Shown here: in pieces, positions 17,035 through 25,587 of the stretch
How positions within the stretch are numbered: the first letter of the stretch is position 1
Layout: every line of letters begins with the position of its first letter
NCBI GenBank assembly: GCA_019428955.1
Contig: JAHYJF010000011.1
Span: 1-25,587, forward strand
From: Burkholderiaceae bacterium
GTDB taxonomy: Bacteria > Pseudomonadota > Gammaproteobacteria > Burkholderiales > Burkholderiaceae_E
Length of the DNA stretch: 25,587 nucleotides
Direction: 5' to 3'
The notes under the pieces: generated by a model
The model's database searches: none
The model's input: only the letters and a program-made list of their open reading frames with translations
What the model was told of the DNA's origin: nothing
Program-made: the position numbers and the translations under genes

Positions 17035-17436
17035 CTAGCCGCCGGCCTGCACCGGAATCCTGCGGGCCTGCGCGTGCGCGGCCTTGGGAATGCGCAAGGT
17101 GAGCACACCGTTGCTCAACTCGGCACTGACCTTGTCGGCGTCGAGTTCCTTGGAGAGGGTAAACACGCGCCGATAGCGCGGGAAGCTCACCTCCACGTGG
17201 GTTGCATCCATGCCTTCGGGAACGCTCAGCCCGAGGTCGCCCTCGATGATGAGGGTGTCGGCCTCGACCTGCAGGTTCAGGCGCTCCTTGGAGACGCCCG
17301 GAAGGTCGGCGCGCAAGGTTATGCCGTCGGCGTCCTCGACGACGTCGACTGGCGGCATCACCGTACCTTCGGGCGCGGTGCTCGCGGCGGCCGCCTTGGT
17401 GGCCGCGCCCCGAGTAATCTGGGTAGTGTCATTCAT
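17035..17436 (-). CDS. Small heat-shock protein, Hsp20/alpha-crystallin family (second in operon)
   Basis: A 133-residue ATP-independent holdase that keeps unfolding proteins soluble. The alpha-crystallin domain runs from 'MPPVDVVEDADGITLRADLPGV' to 'AELSNGVLTLRIPKA', with the family's A-x-x-x-N-G-V-L signature. A C-terminal I-x-V motif (I-P-V in 'ARRIPVQAGG') would dock onto neighbouring subunits. The N-terminus is short and Ala/Thr-rich. AAGGAG precedes the ATG by 7 bases. It starts 27 bases after the first hsp20 gene and is probably co-transcribed. The two proteins are quite different, so mixed oligomers are possible. Confidence 0.93.
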   Translation of the reverse strand: MNDTTQITRGAATKAAAASTAPEGTVMPPVDVVEDADGITLRADLPGVSKERLNLQVEADTLIIEGDLGLSVPEGMDATHVEVSFPRYRRVFTLSKELDADKVSAELSNGVLTLRIPKAAHAQARRIPVQAGG

Positions 17437-17463
17437 GGTCGGCTCCTTGCTCAGTGTCCTGAA

Positions 17464-17904
17464 TTAATGAATGGTGATGCGCCGGGGCCGTGCCGCCTCG
17501 CGCCGCTTGATGCTGACGTGCAAAACGCCATCGCGAAAGGTCGCGGTAACCGCTTCCGGATCGATGTCGTCGGGCAGTGTCACCACGCGCCGAAACCGTC
17601 CGGCAAAGCGCTCGTCAATGTGCACGGTGGACTTATCGCCGGCCGCCCGGGGGGCATCGGGCTTGCGCTCGCCGGAGACGGTAAGCACGCCCTTCTCGAG
17701 CTGGACTTCGATCGCCTCGGCTTCGACGCCCGGAGCGAAGGCATAGACCTCGACCGAATTCGCGGTGTTGCCGACATTCATTGCCGGGAAGCCCCCGCGG
17801 GCCAGGCCGCGGATGGTCGGCGAGATGTCGAAGGCCTGCTGCATTTCGCGCTGCAGGCGATCGAGTTCCGCGAACGCGTCGCGGGGAAACAGGGCTCGGT
17901 ACAT
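17464..17904 (-). CDS. Small heat-shock protein, Hsp20/alpha-crystallin family (first in operon)
   Basis: A 146-residue Hsp20 chaperone. The N-terminal arm 'FAELDRLQREMQQAFD' is the amphipathic helix seen in class A bacterial sHsps. The crystallin domain covers 'FPAMNVGNTANSVEVYAFAPGV' to 'ATFRDGVLHVSIKRRE', and the C-terminal anchor is I-T-I in 'RPRRITIH'. The start at 17904 is chosen because GGGAGG lies about ten bases upstream; the open frame continues to 18027 without resemblance to the family. A sigma-32-type promoter precedes it at 17968-17995. It diverges from the diguanylate cyclase gene. Confidence 0.94.
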   Translation of the reverse strand: MYRALFPRDAFAELDRLQREMQQAFDISPTIRGLARGGFPAMNVGNTANSVEVYAFAPGVEAEAIEVQLEKGVLTVSGERKPDAPRAAGDKSTVHIDERFAGRFRRVVTLPDDIDPEAVTATFRDGVLHVSIKRREAARPRRITIH

Positions 17905-17967
17905 TGCTGCATTTCCTCCCAAAAAGTTGCACTGCCGGCACCGGACGGGCGGCGCCGTGTGAACCCT

Positions 17968-17995
17968 AGATAGGGGTGTGTGGATCGGTTTCAAG
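17968..17995 (-). promoter_or_regulatory. Sigma-32 (RpoH)-type heat-shock promoter of the hsp20 operon
   Basis: On the minus strand CTTGAA (17995-17990), 13 bases, then CCCCTATCT (17976-17968) closely match the RpoH consensus CTTGAA-N13-17-CCCCATNT. The predicted leader is about 55-60 bases. The position directly before an hsp20 gene supports it. Confidence 0.75.
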
Positions 17996-18035
17996 ACCCC
18001 AGCGGCCGAGGCACCATTCAGTCCCAATTCGGACG

Positions 18036-18041
18036 TATAAT
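18036..18041 (+). promoter_or_regulatory. Consensus -10 element (TATAAT) for the diguanylate cyclase gene
   Basis: A perfect TATAAT stands in an otherwise GC-rich divergent region, 79 bases before the ATG at 18120. No convincing -35 hexamer occurs at 15-18 bases upstream (accatt/ccattc), so an activator may be needed. Confidence 0.45.
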
Positions 18042-18119
18042 TTAAGTCTTACTGAAGCATCGCTGCGGATCAGACCGTAGCTTGGTTCCGAAACCTGTTG
18101 TGCATTGGACGCAAACTCC

Positions 18120-19735
<1,616 letters not shown>

Positions 19736-19736
<1 letters not shown>

Positions 19737-20065
19737 TGAGCCGCGATCGCGCCACCTCGTTCACTGACTCTGACTCGCGCCCGGGCGGGGCAGCCCGGCT
19801 CCTGCTGCGCTCGCTGGCGACGCTGGCGGTGCTGATGGTGGGGCTGGGCGACGGCAGCCACAACTCGATGGTGCGCAACGCCATCAAGCTCGGCGAAGGC
19901 CACATCACGATCCAGCCGCGCGGCTATCTCGACGCCCCCGCCAATCACAAGTACCTCGCCAACGGCAGCTAGCTCGAGCGCCAGCTCGCGGCGCTCGGGG
20001 TGCCGGGACGCGTCGAGCAGCGAATTTCGTTGCAGGTGCTGGCCAGCACCGCGGCCAGATCGGTG
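19736..20065 (+). pseudogene. Remnant of a MacB/LolE-type ABC exporter permease (5' end only)
   Basis: The frame starts at an ATG with AGGAG upstream and reads 'LATLAVLMVGLGDGSHNSMVRNAIKLGEGHITIQPRGYLDAPANHKYL'. This looks like the first helix and start of the periplasmic domain of FtsX/MacB-type permeases, where a helix is followed by 'GxxxxMvrNAv..geGHI.i'. An in-frame TAG at 19970-19972 stops it after 78 residues. The same frame continues afterwards with plausible protein ('LERQLAALGVPGRVEQRISLQVLASTAARSV') to about 20065, where resemblance ends. Intact family members are about 400 residues, so about three quarters of the gene is missing. No ATPase gene is nearby. Confidence 0.7.
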
Positions 20066-20427
20066 CGGAACAAACCACTGGAGCCACGCCAAGCGCCGAC
20101 CAGGAAAGCCTGCGGCTGATGCTCGACGCGCTTGCAGGCGAAACCGAGTGGTCTCTCCACGTCAGGACGCTGCGCCAGCACCTGCGCGGCTTTCCGGCGC
20201 TCAACCAGCACTCGAGCGCCTTGTTTCGCTATCGCGACCCGGACGGCCACCGCGCCGGTTCGCTGCCGCACCAATTAAGCCTGGTGTATTCGCTGAGCAA
20301 CGAGTCCGACCTGATGCTCGCACTGCAGAGCGCAACCGGCAAGTCGCTGAGCGCCGCAGGGCTGCCGCAATCGGAATTCGGGCATCTGCCGCTGCAACTC
20401 ACGCTGCGCTGGCGCAGCTACTTCTGA
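20066..20427 (+). pseudogene. 3' fragment of an apparent outer-membrane beta-barrel protein gene
   Basis: From about 20066 a different frame (one base off the permease remnant) is coding-like for about 120 codons to the TGA at 20425-20427. Its end, 'HQLSLVYSLSNESDLMLALQSA' then 'LPLQLTLRWRSYF', shows alternating hydrophobic strands and a terminal Phe, as in outer-membrane barrel proteins. The only ATG (20119) has no ribosome-binding site and lies within the coding-like stretch. I read it as the tail of a distal gene of the same lost exporter operon, joined to the permease remnant by an internal deletion. The protein family was not recognised. Confidence 0.5.
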
Positions 20428-20492
20428 GCCGAGCGGCCGCAGGCAGGGGCCACGATGACGCGCGGCGACGATGGCGGGTAAAATGGAAAGCC

Positions 20493-21290
20493 ATGAGAAC
20501 CTCGACCCGCTGGTTACTGGCAGCTCTCGTTATCGTCGCGATAGCGCTGGCCTTCCTGTTACTCGAGCAGAGCCCGGAAGTGGTGTCGCCACCGCCACCA
20601 GCGGCCCCGCTGGCCACTGCACCGGCGCCGCTTCAGGCGGTACCGGCCACCCCCAACGTCCGGTTCCCGGTCGCCGAACAGCCCGCGGAGGCGCCATCGC
20701 TGCCCTCGCTCGATCAGAGCGACACATCGATGCGTGCCGGAATCGCACCGCTGGTGGGCAGCAAGAACTTCAACGATTGGTTCATCCCCAAGGACCTGAT
20801 CCGGAGGATCGTGGCGACGATCGACAACCTGCCGCGCCAGAGCGCGGCGCGGCGCCTGATGCCGGTGCGCTCGATGAGCGGCCTGATGGCCGTCACCGGC
20901 GGCGGCGCTGAGCCGGCGATCAGCCCGGAAAATTTCGCCCGCTACCTGCCCTTCGTGGCGCTGGCGGAGTCGGTCGATTCAAGCAAGCTGGTGGCGCTCT
21001 ACCTCCGCCACTATCCGCTGTTCCAGCAGGCCTACCGCGAGCTGGGCTTCCCGCAGGGCTATTTCAACGACCGGCTGATCGAGGTGATCGACCACCTGCT
21101 GCTCACGCCTGAGGTCAAGGAGCCGATCCTGTTGGTGCAAAAGAAGGTGCTTTACCAGTTTGCCGACCCCGACCTCGAGGCGCTCTCGGCCGGCCAGAAG
21201 ATCATGATCCGCATCGGCAAGGGCAACGCGGCGCGCCTCCAGGCCAAGCTGCGCGAGATCCGCGGCCAGGTCGTCGGCAATCGCGAATAG
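20493..21290 (+). CDS. DUF3014 domain-containing membrane-anchored protein
   Basis: A 265-residue protein with one N-terminal transmembrane anchor ('WLLAALVIVAIALAFLLLE', about 6-24). A Pro/Ala-rich linker of about 50 residues follows, then a DUF3014 domain beginning 'GSKNFNDWFIPKDLIRRIVATIDNLPR'. The domain continues through 'RYLPFVALAESVDSSKLVALYLRHYPLFQQAYRELGFP' and 'YFNDRLIEVIDHLL'. The topology puts the domain in the periplasm. The function of the family is unknown. The ATG at 20493 is preceded by GGAAAG at short spacing, and the open frame extends upstream over the pseudogene without meaning. It ends 12 bases from the convergent SLC13 gene. Confidence 0.88.
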   Translation: MRTSTRWLLAALVIVAIALAFLLLEQSPEVVSPPPPAAPLATAPAPLQAVPATPNVRFPVAEQPAEAPSLPSLDQSDTSMRAGIAPLVGSKNFNDWFIPKDLIRRIVATIDNLPRQSAARRLMPVRSMSGLMAVTGGGAEPAISPENFARYLPFVALAESVDSSKLVALYLRHYPLFQQAYRELGFPQGYFNDRLIEVIDHLLLTPEVKEPILLVQKKVLYQFADPDLEALSAGQKIMIRIGKGNAARLQAKLREIRGQVVGNRE

Positions 21291-21302
21291 CGCCCGTCGC
21301 CC

Positions 21303-23147
21303 TCAGAGCGGCCACACCCACAGCAACATCGGGATGCTGACCGCCACCACGATGACTTCCATCGGCACACCCAGCCGCCAGTAGTCACCGAAGCGAAAGC
21401 CGCCCGGCCCCAGAATCAGGGTGTTGTTCTGATGACCGATGGGCGTCAGGAACGCACAGGAAGCACCGATCGCCACCGCCATCAGGAAGGGGTCGACGTT
21501 GACGCCGAGCTGGGCCGCAGTGCTCATCGCCAGCGGACACATCACCGCCGCGGTGGCCGCGTTGTTCATGAAGTCCGACAGCGTCATCGTGATCACCAGG
21601 ATCAGTACCAGCGCAACAACCGGATGCCCGGCGCCGAGGCCTTCGAGCAGGCCCGTGGCCAGCAGGTCGGCGGTGCCGGTGGTCGACATCGCGCCCGCCA
21701 CCGGAATCAGCGCCGCCAGCAGCACCACCACCGGCCAGTCGATCGTCTCGTAGACCTTGCGCAGCGGCATGATGCGCAGCGCCGTGAACAGCAACACGCC
21801 AGCGGCGAAGGAAATCGCCGCCGACAGCCAGCCGAAGGCCGCGCCGGCCACGGCCAGCGCCATCACCAGCATCGCCAGCACCGACTTGCGCTTGTCGGGA
21901 ATGTTCAGCGCGCGCTGCGCCAGCGGCACGCAGCCGAAAGCGCTCGCGAACCCGGAGAGCGCATCGGGCGCTCCCTGCATCAACAGCACGTCGCCGGCCG
22001 CCATCACCGTGGTGCGCAGCCGCTTGATCGAGCGCCGGCCCTGGCGCGACACCGCCAGCAGGTTGAGCCCGTGGATGGTGCGCAGGTGCAGGCCGGTGGC
22101 GCTGCGCCCGATCGCTGCGGCACCGGGCATCACCACCATCTCCTGGACGACGATCTCGCCGCTATCGCTCTTGCGTTTTTCGTCCTCGGCTGCGCCGTCG
22201 TCCTTCGCTGAGCCCTGCTTGCCATCGGCCTCGTCGGATTTCTCTACGGCAGCGCGCGGCACCGCCTCCGCGAGCTTCAGCCCGAGGGAAGACATCACGC
22301 TGGCGAGTGCCTCTGGTTCGGCCTCGATCAGCAGGATGTCGCCGGGTTGTAGCCGCCGGCCAAGGTTGGGGGTGATCACGCGGGTCTCGCCACGCACCAG
22401 CCCGACGACTTGGGCGTCGGCATTGCGCAGGGTGTCCTCGAGCTCGCGCAGCGTCTTGTCCTCGGCTTCGCTTCCCGCCTCCACCCGCAGCTCGGTGATG
22501 TAGGCGCCGAGATCGAAACCGTTATCGTCCGAGCCCTGGCGTGTGGGCACGATGCGCCAGCCGATCAGCACAATGAACAGCACCCCGGTGGCCGCGACCG
22601 CCAGGCCCACCGGCGTGTAGTCGAACATCGCGAAGCTGCCCAGCCCGGCCTGGGCACGAAAGCCGGCCACGATCAGGTTGGGCGGCGTGCCGATCAGCGT
22701 CGTCATGCCGCCCAGAATTGTCCCGAACGCGAGCGGCATCAGGATCTTGCCCGGCGCCATCTTGTGCTTCCCGGCTAGCTGGATCGCCACCGGCATCAGC
22801 AGCGCCAGCGCCCCGACGTTGTTCATGAATGCCGAGAGTACCGCCCCCAGGCCCGTCAGCGCGGCGATCGTCAGCATCGGCCCGCTGGTGGTGGGCAGCG
22901 CCGCGCGCGCCAGCGCGTCGACCGCGCCGGTGAGCTGCAGCCCATGACTGAGCACCAGCACGCAAGCCACCGTGATCACCGCCGGGTGCCCGAAACCGAG
23001 GAAGGCGTCGCCCGGCGCGATCAACCCCGTGAACACGCAGGCCAGCAGCGCCGCGACTGCCACGATATCGTGGCGCCAGCGGCCCCAGAGAAACAACCCG
23101 ATCGTCGCCACGAGGATGGCGATGATCACGATCTGGTCGGCTTTCAT
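21303..23147 (-). CDS. SLC13-family permease with two RCK_C (TrkA-C) domains
   Basis: A 614-residue inner-membrane transporter of the ArsB/NhaD/SLC13 group. The membrane halves carry repeated helix-break motifs 'SAFMNNVGALALLMPV' with 'IGTPPNLIV' (about 105-160), and 'DFMNNAATAAVMCPLAM' with 'IGHQNNTLILGPGG' near the C-terminus. Between them lies a cytoplasmic insert with two RCK_C domains (about 215-290 and 333-405), joined by a charged Glu/Lys/Asp-rich linker (about 302-330). Such proteins are annotated as sulfate, dicarboxylate or unknown anion transporters; RCK_C domains bind regulatory ligands. The ATG is 4 bases after the VOC gene's stop with no clear ribosome-binding site, so coupled expression is likely. 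The substrate is unresolved. Confidence 0.9.
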   Translation of the reverse strand: MKADQIVIIAILVATIGLFLWGRWRHDIVAVAALLACVFTGLIAPGDAFLGFGHPAVITVACVLVLSHGLQLTGAVDALARAALPTTSGPMLTIAALTGLGAVLSAFMNNVGALALLMPVAIQLAGKHKMAPGKILMPLAFGTILGGMTTLIGTPPNLIVAGFRAQAGLGSFAMFDYTPVGLAVAATGVLFIVLIGWRIVPTRQGSDDNGFDLGAYITELRVEAGSEAEDKTLRELEDTLRNADAQVVGLVRGETRVITPNLGRRLQPGDILLIEAEPEALASVMSSLGLKLAEAVPRAAVEKSDEADGKQGSAKDDGAAEDEKRKSDSGEIVVQEMVVMPGAAAIGRSATGLHLRTIHGLNLLAVSRQGRRSIKRLRTTVMAAGDVLLMQGAPDALSGFASAFGCVPLAQRALNIPDKRKSVLAMLVMALAVAGAAFGWLSAAISFAAGVLLFTALRIMPLRKVYETIDWPVVVLLAALIPVAGAMSTTGTADLLATGLLEGLGAGHPVVALVLILVITMTLSDFMNNAATAAVMCPLAMSTAAQLGVNVDPFLMAVAIGASCAFLTPIGHQNNTLILGPGGFRFGDYWRLGVPMEVIVVAVSIPMLLWVWPL

Positions 23148-23151
23148 CGAG

Positions 23152-23535
23152 CTACGAAACGTAGTTCGAGATTTCGATCAGGTTGCGGTCTGGATCGCGC
23201 ACGTACACCGAGCGTATTGGGCCGCTGGCGCCAGTGCGATCGACCGGACCTTGCTCGATGGCCACGTCGGCGCAACCGAGTTCGGCGATCACCTCGGCGA
23301 GCGGCGTGGTAGCCACGAAGCACAGGTCGGCCGAGCCCGGCGTCGGCGCCAGTGCCTTGGGCTCGAACTCTCGGCCGGCCGGATGGAGATTGATCTTTTG
23401 CCCTCCGAACAACAGCGCGGTGCGGCCGGCGCCGAAGGTCTCGACCCGGAAGCCCAGCACATCACGGTAGAAGGCGCAGGTGCGCGCGATGTCGGCCACA
23501 GTCAGGACGAGATGATCGAGTCGCTCGATGTTCAT
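23152..23535 (-). CDS. VOC-superfamily (glyoxalase/dioxygenase fold) protein
   Basis: A 127-residue protein with two beta-alpha-beta-beta-beta modules. The likely metal ligands are H8 in 'RLDHLVLTV', H51 in 'INLHPAG' and E121 in 'NLIEISNY', the pattern of metal-dependent VOC enzymes. 'CAFYRDVLGFRVETF' and 'RSVYVRDPDRNLIEI' are diagnostic. The reaction cannot be assigned: the family includes isomerases, dioxygenases and resistance proteins. GGAGGT seven bases before the ATG at 23535 fixes the start; the frame is open to 23589. It precedes the SLC13 gene by 4 bases and follows the PPOX gene by 87. Confidence 0.9.
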   Translation of the reverse strand: MNIERLDHLVLTVADIARTCAFYRDVLGFRVETFGAGRTALLFGGQKINLHPAGREFEPKALAPTPGSADLCFVATTPLAEVIAELGCADVAIEQGPVDRTGASGPIRSVYVRDPDRNLIEISNYVS

Positions 23536-23622
23536 CTGGGGCACCTCCGCAGTGATTGGCGGACGCTGCTTCAGGACCGCATCGTGCACAATGATGCCAC
23601 AGGACCTTGTTTCCCTGAGGAT

Positions 23623-24282
23623 TTAGCCGCGCCCCGGCCGGTAGCGCTTGAGCGCCGCGCCGGGCGTGATTCCCGGCGCCAACAGCGGATCATCGATCGG
23701 CTTGCCAAACTTCATCTCGACCGGAATCAATCCGGCCCATACCGCCAGCGCATAGTCCGGTTCGTCGTCCACCGGCGGACCGGCGCGCACCTTGGCCACC
23801 GCTTCTTCGAGCGACAGCGCCAGCACCGTCGTCACCCGCAACTCCTTGGCGCTCGGCCGGCGCAGTTCGGCGTTGCGGCCCGGGTACATGCGCTCGACGA
23901 AGGCGTCGAGTGCCGCCAGCTTGGCCACTGGATCCTCGACCTTGTGGGCCGTGCCGAAAGCCATCACGGAACGGAAGTTGATCGAGTGGTGCATGCCCGA
24001 GCGGGCCAGCACCAGCGCGTCGAGGTGCGAGACCGTGACACAGCAGGGCGCGCCAGCCTCGAGCGTGCGCACCATCTGGCTGGCGGCAGAGCCATGCCAG
24101 TAGAGCGTGTCGCCTTCGCGCCAGTAGGAAGTAGGCGTCACGTAGGGCTGGCCAGCGATCTCGTAGCCAACGTGACAGACGAAGCCGGCGTCGAGGATCG
24201 CGTAGACCGTCTCACGATCGTAGTGGCCGCGTTTGGGAAGACGGCGCAGCCGCGTGAGCTTGGTGGGCTTGAAGGGTTCCAT
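23623..24282 (-). CDS. Pyridoxamine 5'-phosphate oxidase-family (NimA-like) flavoprotein
   Basis: A 219-residue protein resembling the split-barrel PPOX-like/nitroimidazole-reductase-like group. It starts 'LTRLRRLPKRGHYDRETVYAILDAGFVCHVGY', with 'GQPYVTPTSYWREGDTLYWHGS' as the barrel core and 'CVTVSHLDALVLARSGMHHSINFRSVMAFG' after it. This order is typical of proteins that bind FMN, or in some cases haem, with unknown physiological substrates. The ATG at 24282 begins the family-like part. A longer frame to 24381 exists but its N-terminal 33 residues look random. No strong ribosome-binding site is visible. It diverges from rhlE and heads a possible PPOX-VOC-SLC13 unit. Confidence 0.87.
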   Translation of the reverse strand: MEPFKPTKLTRLRRLPKRGHYDRETVYAILDAGFVCHVGYEIAGQPYVTPTSYWREGDTLYWHGSAASQMVRTLEAGAPCCVTVSHLDALVLARSGMHHSINFRSVMAFGTAHKVEDPVAKLAALDAFVERMYPGRNAELRRPSAKELRVTTVLALSLEEAVAKVRAGPPVDDEPDYALAVWAGLIPVEMKFGKPIDDPLLAPGITPGAALKRYRPGRG

Positions 24283-24312
24283 CGGAAGATTATGCTTGCT
24301 TTTCTGCACCAA

Positions 24313-24329
24313 GCGCGCACAATGCGCGC
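24313..24329. other. GCGCGC inverted repeat in the divergent rhlE region
   Basis: GCGCGC-ACAAT-GCGCGC is a perfect 6-bp inverted repeat with a 5-base centre, between the PPOX and helicase starts. It could be an operator or an RNA hairpin in an rhlE leader. The sequence is simple and could be chance in this GC-rich DNA. Confidence 0.3.
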
Positions 24330-24456
24330 CTGCGGCATGAAATCCAGTCCCCCGCGCCGCGCCTTGACTTTCTCTCATCAAGCTTTGTCCTCCTCGACTG
24401 GAATCGCCCGGTACGCCGGCGCGGTTGGTCGACTCAGCATCACCTCCAAGGTCTCT

Positions 24457-25587
24457 ATGTCATTCGCTTCACTGGGCCTCAGTGCGCCCATCCTGCGTGC
24501 CGTTTCCGAAACCGGCTACACCGTTCCCACCCCGATCCAGATGCAGGCGATTCCCGCCGTGCTCTCGGGCGGCGACCTGCTCGCCGGAGCACAAACCGGC
24601 ACCGGCAAGACCGCCGGCTTTGTGTTGCCGATCTTGCAGCTGCTCAGCCAGAGCACCGTGCGCGGCACCGGGCGGCGAGCGATCCGCACGCTGGTGCTCA
24701 CCCCGACCCGCGAACTCGCGGCCCAGATCGAAGAGAGCGTGCGCGTCTACGGCAAGCACGTCGATCTGAATTCGACGGTCATCTTCGGCGGGGTGAGCAT
24801 CAACCCCCAGATCGCGCAACTGCGCAAGGGCATCGACATCCTCGTCGCCACGCCCGGCCGGCTGCTCGACCACGCCGGCCAGAAGACCATCGACCTGTCG
24901 CAGGTTGAGATCCTGGTGCTCGACGAAGCCGACCGGATGCTCGACATGGGCTTCATCCGTGACATTCGCAAGATCATCGCGCTGCTGCCACGCCAGCGCC
25001 AGAACCTGCTCTTTTCAGCGACCTTCTCCGAAGAGATCAAGACGCTCGCCGACGGCATGCTCAACCGCCCTGCCCTGATCGAGGTCGCGCGCCGCAACGC
25101 CCCGACCGAGTTGGTTGACCACAAAGTGATGCTGATCAACCAGCGGAGCAAGGCCAGCCTGCTCGCCCACCTGATCAGCGACCAGTCCTGGTACCAGGTA
25201 CTGGTCTTCACCCGCACCAAGCACCGCGCCAACTGGCTCGCCGAGAAGCTCGCCAAGGGCGGCATCGAGGCGCTGGCGATCCACGGCAACAAGAGCCAGA
25301 ACGCCCGCACCCGGGCGCTCGCGGACTTCAAGGACGGCAGTCTGCAGGTGCTCGTGGCCACCGACATCGCGGCCCGCGGGCTGGACATAGTGGACCTGCC
25401 GCACGTGGTCAACTTCGAACTGCCCAATGTCCCCGAGGACTACATCCACCGCATCGGTCGCACCGGCCGCGCCGGCACCACTGGCGAGGCGCTCTCCCTG
25501 GTGTGCAGCGAGGAACTCAAGTACCTCGCCGACATCGAGAAGCTTCTCCAGCGCAAGCTGCCGCGCCACACCGTCGAGGGCTTCACG
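24457..25587 (+). CDS. rhlE: DEAD-box ATP-dependent RNA helicase, RhlE type, 3'-truncated by the window edge
   Basis: RNA helicase that remodels structured RNA and ribosome precursors. The 377 visible residues contain the full helicase core. The Q motif is 'GYTVPTPIQMQAIP', motif I AQTGTGKT (45-52), Ia PTREL (83-87), Ib 'ATPGRLLDH' and motif II D-E-A-D (156-159). Motif III is S-A-T (187-189), motif V 'VATDIAARGLDI' and motif VI 'HRIGRTGRAG'. The N-terminus 'MSFASLGLSAPILRAV' is typical of RhlE. AAGG lies five bases before the ATG. The C-terminal extension that distinguishes subfamilies lies beyond the window, so the symbol is likely rather than certain. Confidence 0.92.
   Translation, partial: MSFASLGLSAPILRAVSETGYTVPTPIQMQAIPAVLSGGDLLAGAQTGTGKTAGFVLPILQLLSQSTVRGTGRRAIRTLVLTPTRELAAQIEESVRVYGKHVDLNSTVIFGGVSINPQIAQLRKGIDILVATPGRLLDHAGQKTIDLSQVEILVLDEADRMLDMGFIRDIRKIIALLPRQRQNLLFSATFSEEIKTLADGMLNRPALIEVARRNAPTELVDHKVMLINQRSKASLLAHLISDQSWYQVLVFTRTKHRANWLAEKLAKGGIEALAIHGNKSQNARTRALADFKDGSLQVLVATDIAARGLDIVDLPHVVNFELPNVPEDYIHRIGRTGRAGTTGEALSLVCSEELKYLADIEKLLQRKLPRHTVEGFT

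Noticed and set aside
15925..17973. 682-codon plus-strand open frame opposite the methyltransferase and hsp20 genes
   Set aside because: It is antisense to three well-supported genes and its composition follows their codon bias. No motif or ribosome-binding site supports it.
20119..20427. A separate 102-residue gene
   Set aside because: The ATG has no ribosome-binding site, the coding-like frame extends upstream past it without a start, and it abuts the end of a broken permease gene. A gene remnant fits better.

Overview
This window looks like chromosomal DNA of a high-GC Gram-negative bacterium, most likely a betaproteobacterium (Rhodocyclales/Burkholderiales-like). The clues are strong G/C bias at third codon positions, an infA gene beside a cold-shock gene, a DUF3014 protein, TRAP and SLC13 carboxylate transporters, a GGDEF protein with a periplasmic sensor, and a sigma-32-type small heat-shock operon. 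The taxonomic placement is inference. No tRNA, rRNA, CRISPR array, insertion sequence or phage gene was recognised. The window opens inside prfC and closes inside a rhlE-type DEAD-box helicase gene.

Left part (1-5221): the 3' part of prfC (RF3) converges on nhaA, which lies just downstream of an MFS transporter gene on the minus strand. A class C beta-lactamase-fold serine hydrolase diverges from the MFS gene.

Catabolic-looking block (5280-13960): a PaaK-type aryl-CoA ligase, a tungsten/molybdenum aldehyde:ferredoxin oxidoreductase (AOR) on the minus strand, then a flavin-reductase-family protein and a hotdog acyl-CoA thioesterase on the plus strand. A MarR-type regulator follows, diverging from a complete TRAP transporter operon (DctP, DctQ, DctM). 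Together these could take up a carboxylate, oxidise an aldehyde to an acid, activate the acid with CoA and control the thioester pool. That pathway is inference. The AOR has two notable features. It carries a C-terminal MoaD/ThiS-like tail ending in Gly-Gly, and a perfect FNR/Anr-type box (TTGAT-N4-ATCAA) lies upstream of it.

Central part (13957-18000): a DMT-family exporter overlaps the TRAP operon tail to tail. After it, all on the minus strand, come a TTG-start infA, a cold-shock gene with its own terminator and a long AT-rich leader, a class I methyltransferase, and two Hsp20 genes behind a good sigma-32-type promoter with a terminator at the end.

Right part (18120-25587): a dCache-like/GGDEF diguanylate cyclase ends in a 23-bp tandem duplication. 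Next is a decayed region: the 5' end of an ABC-exporter permease gene with an in-frame TAG, joined out of frame to the 3' end of an apparent outer-membrane protein gene. A DUF3014 membrane-anchored protein follows. On the minus strand come a PPOX-family flavoprotein, a VOC-fold protein and an SLC13 transporter with two RCK_C domains, and rhlE starts at the right edge.
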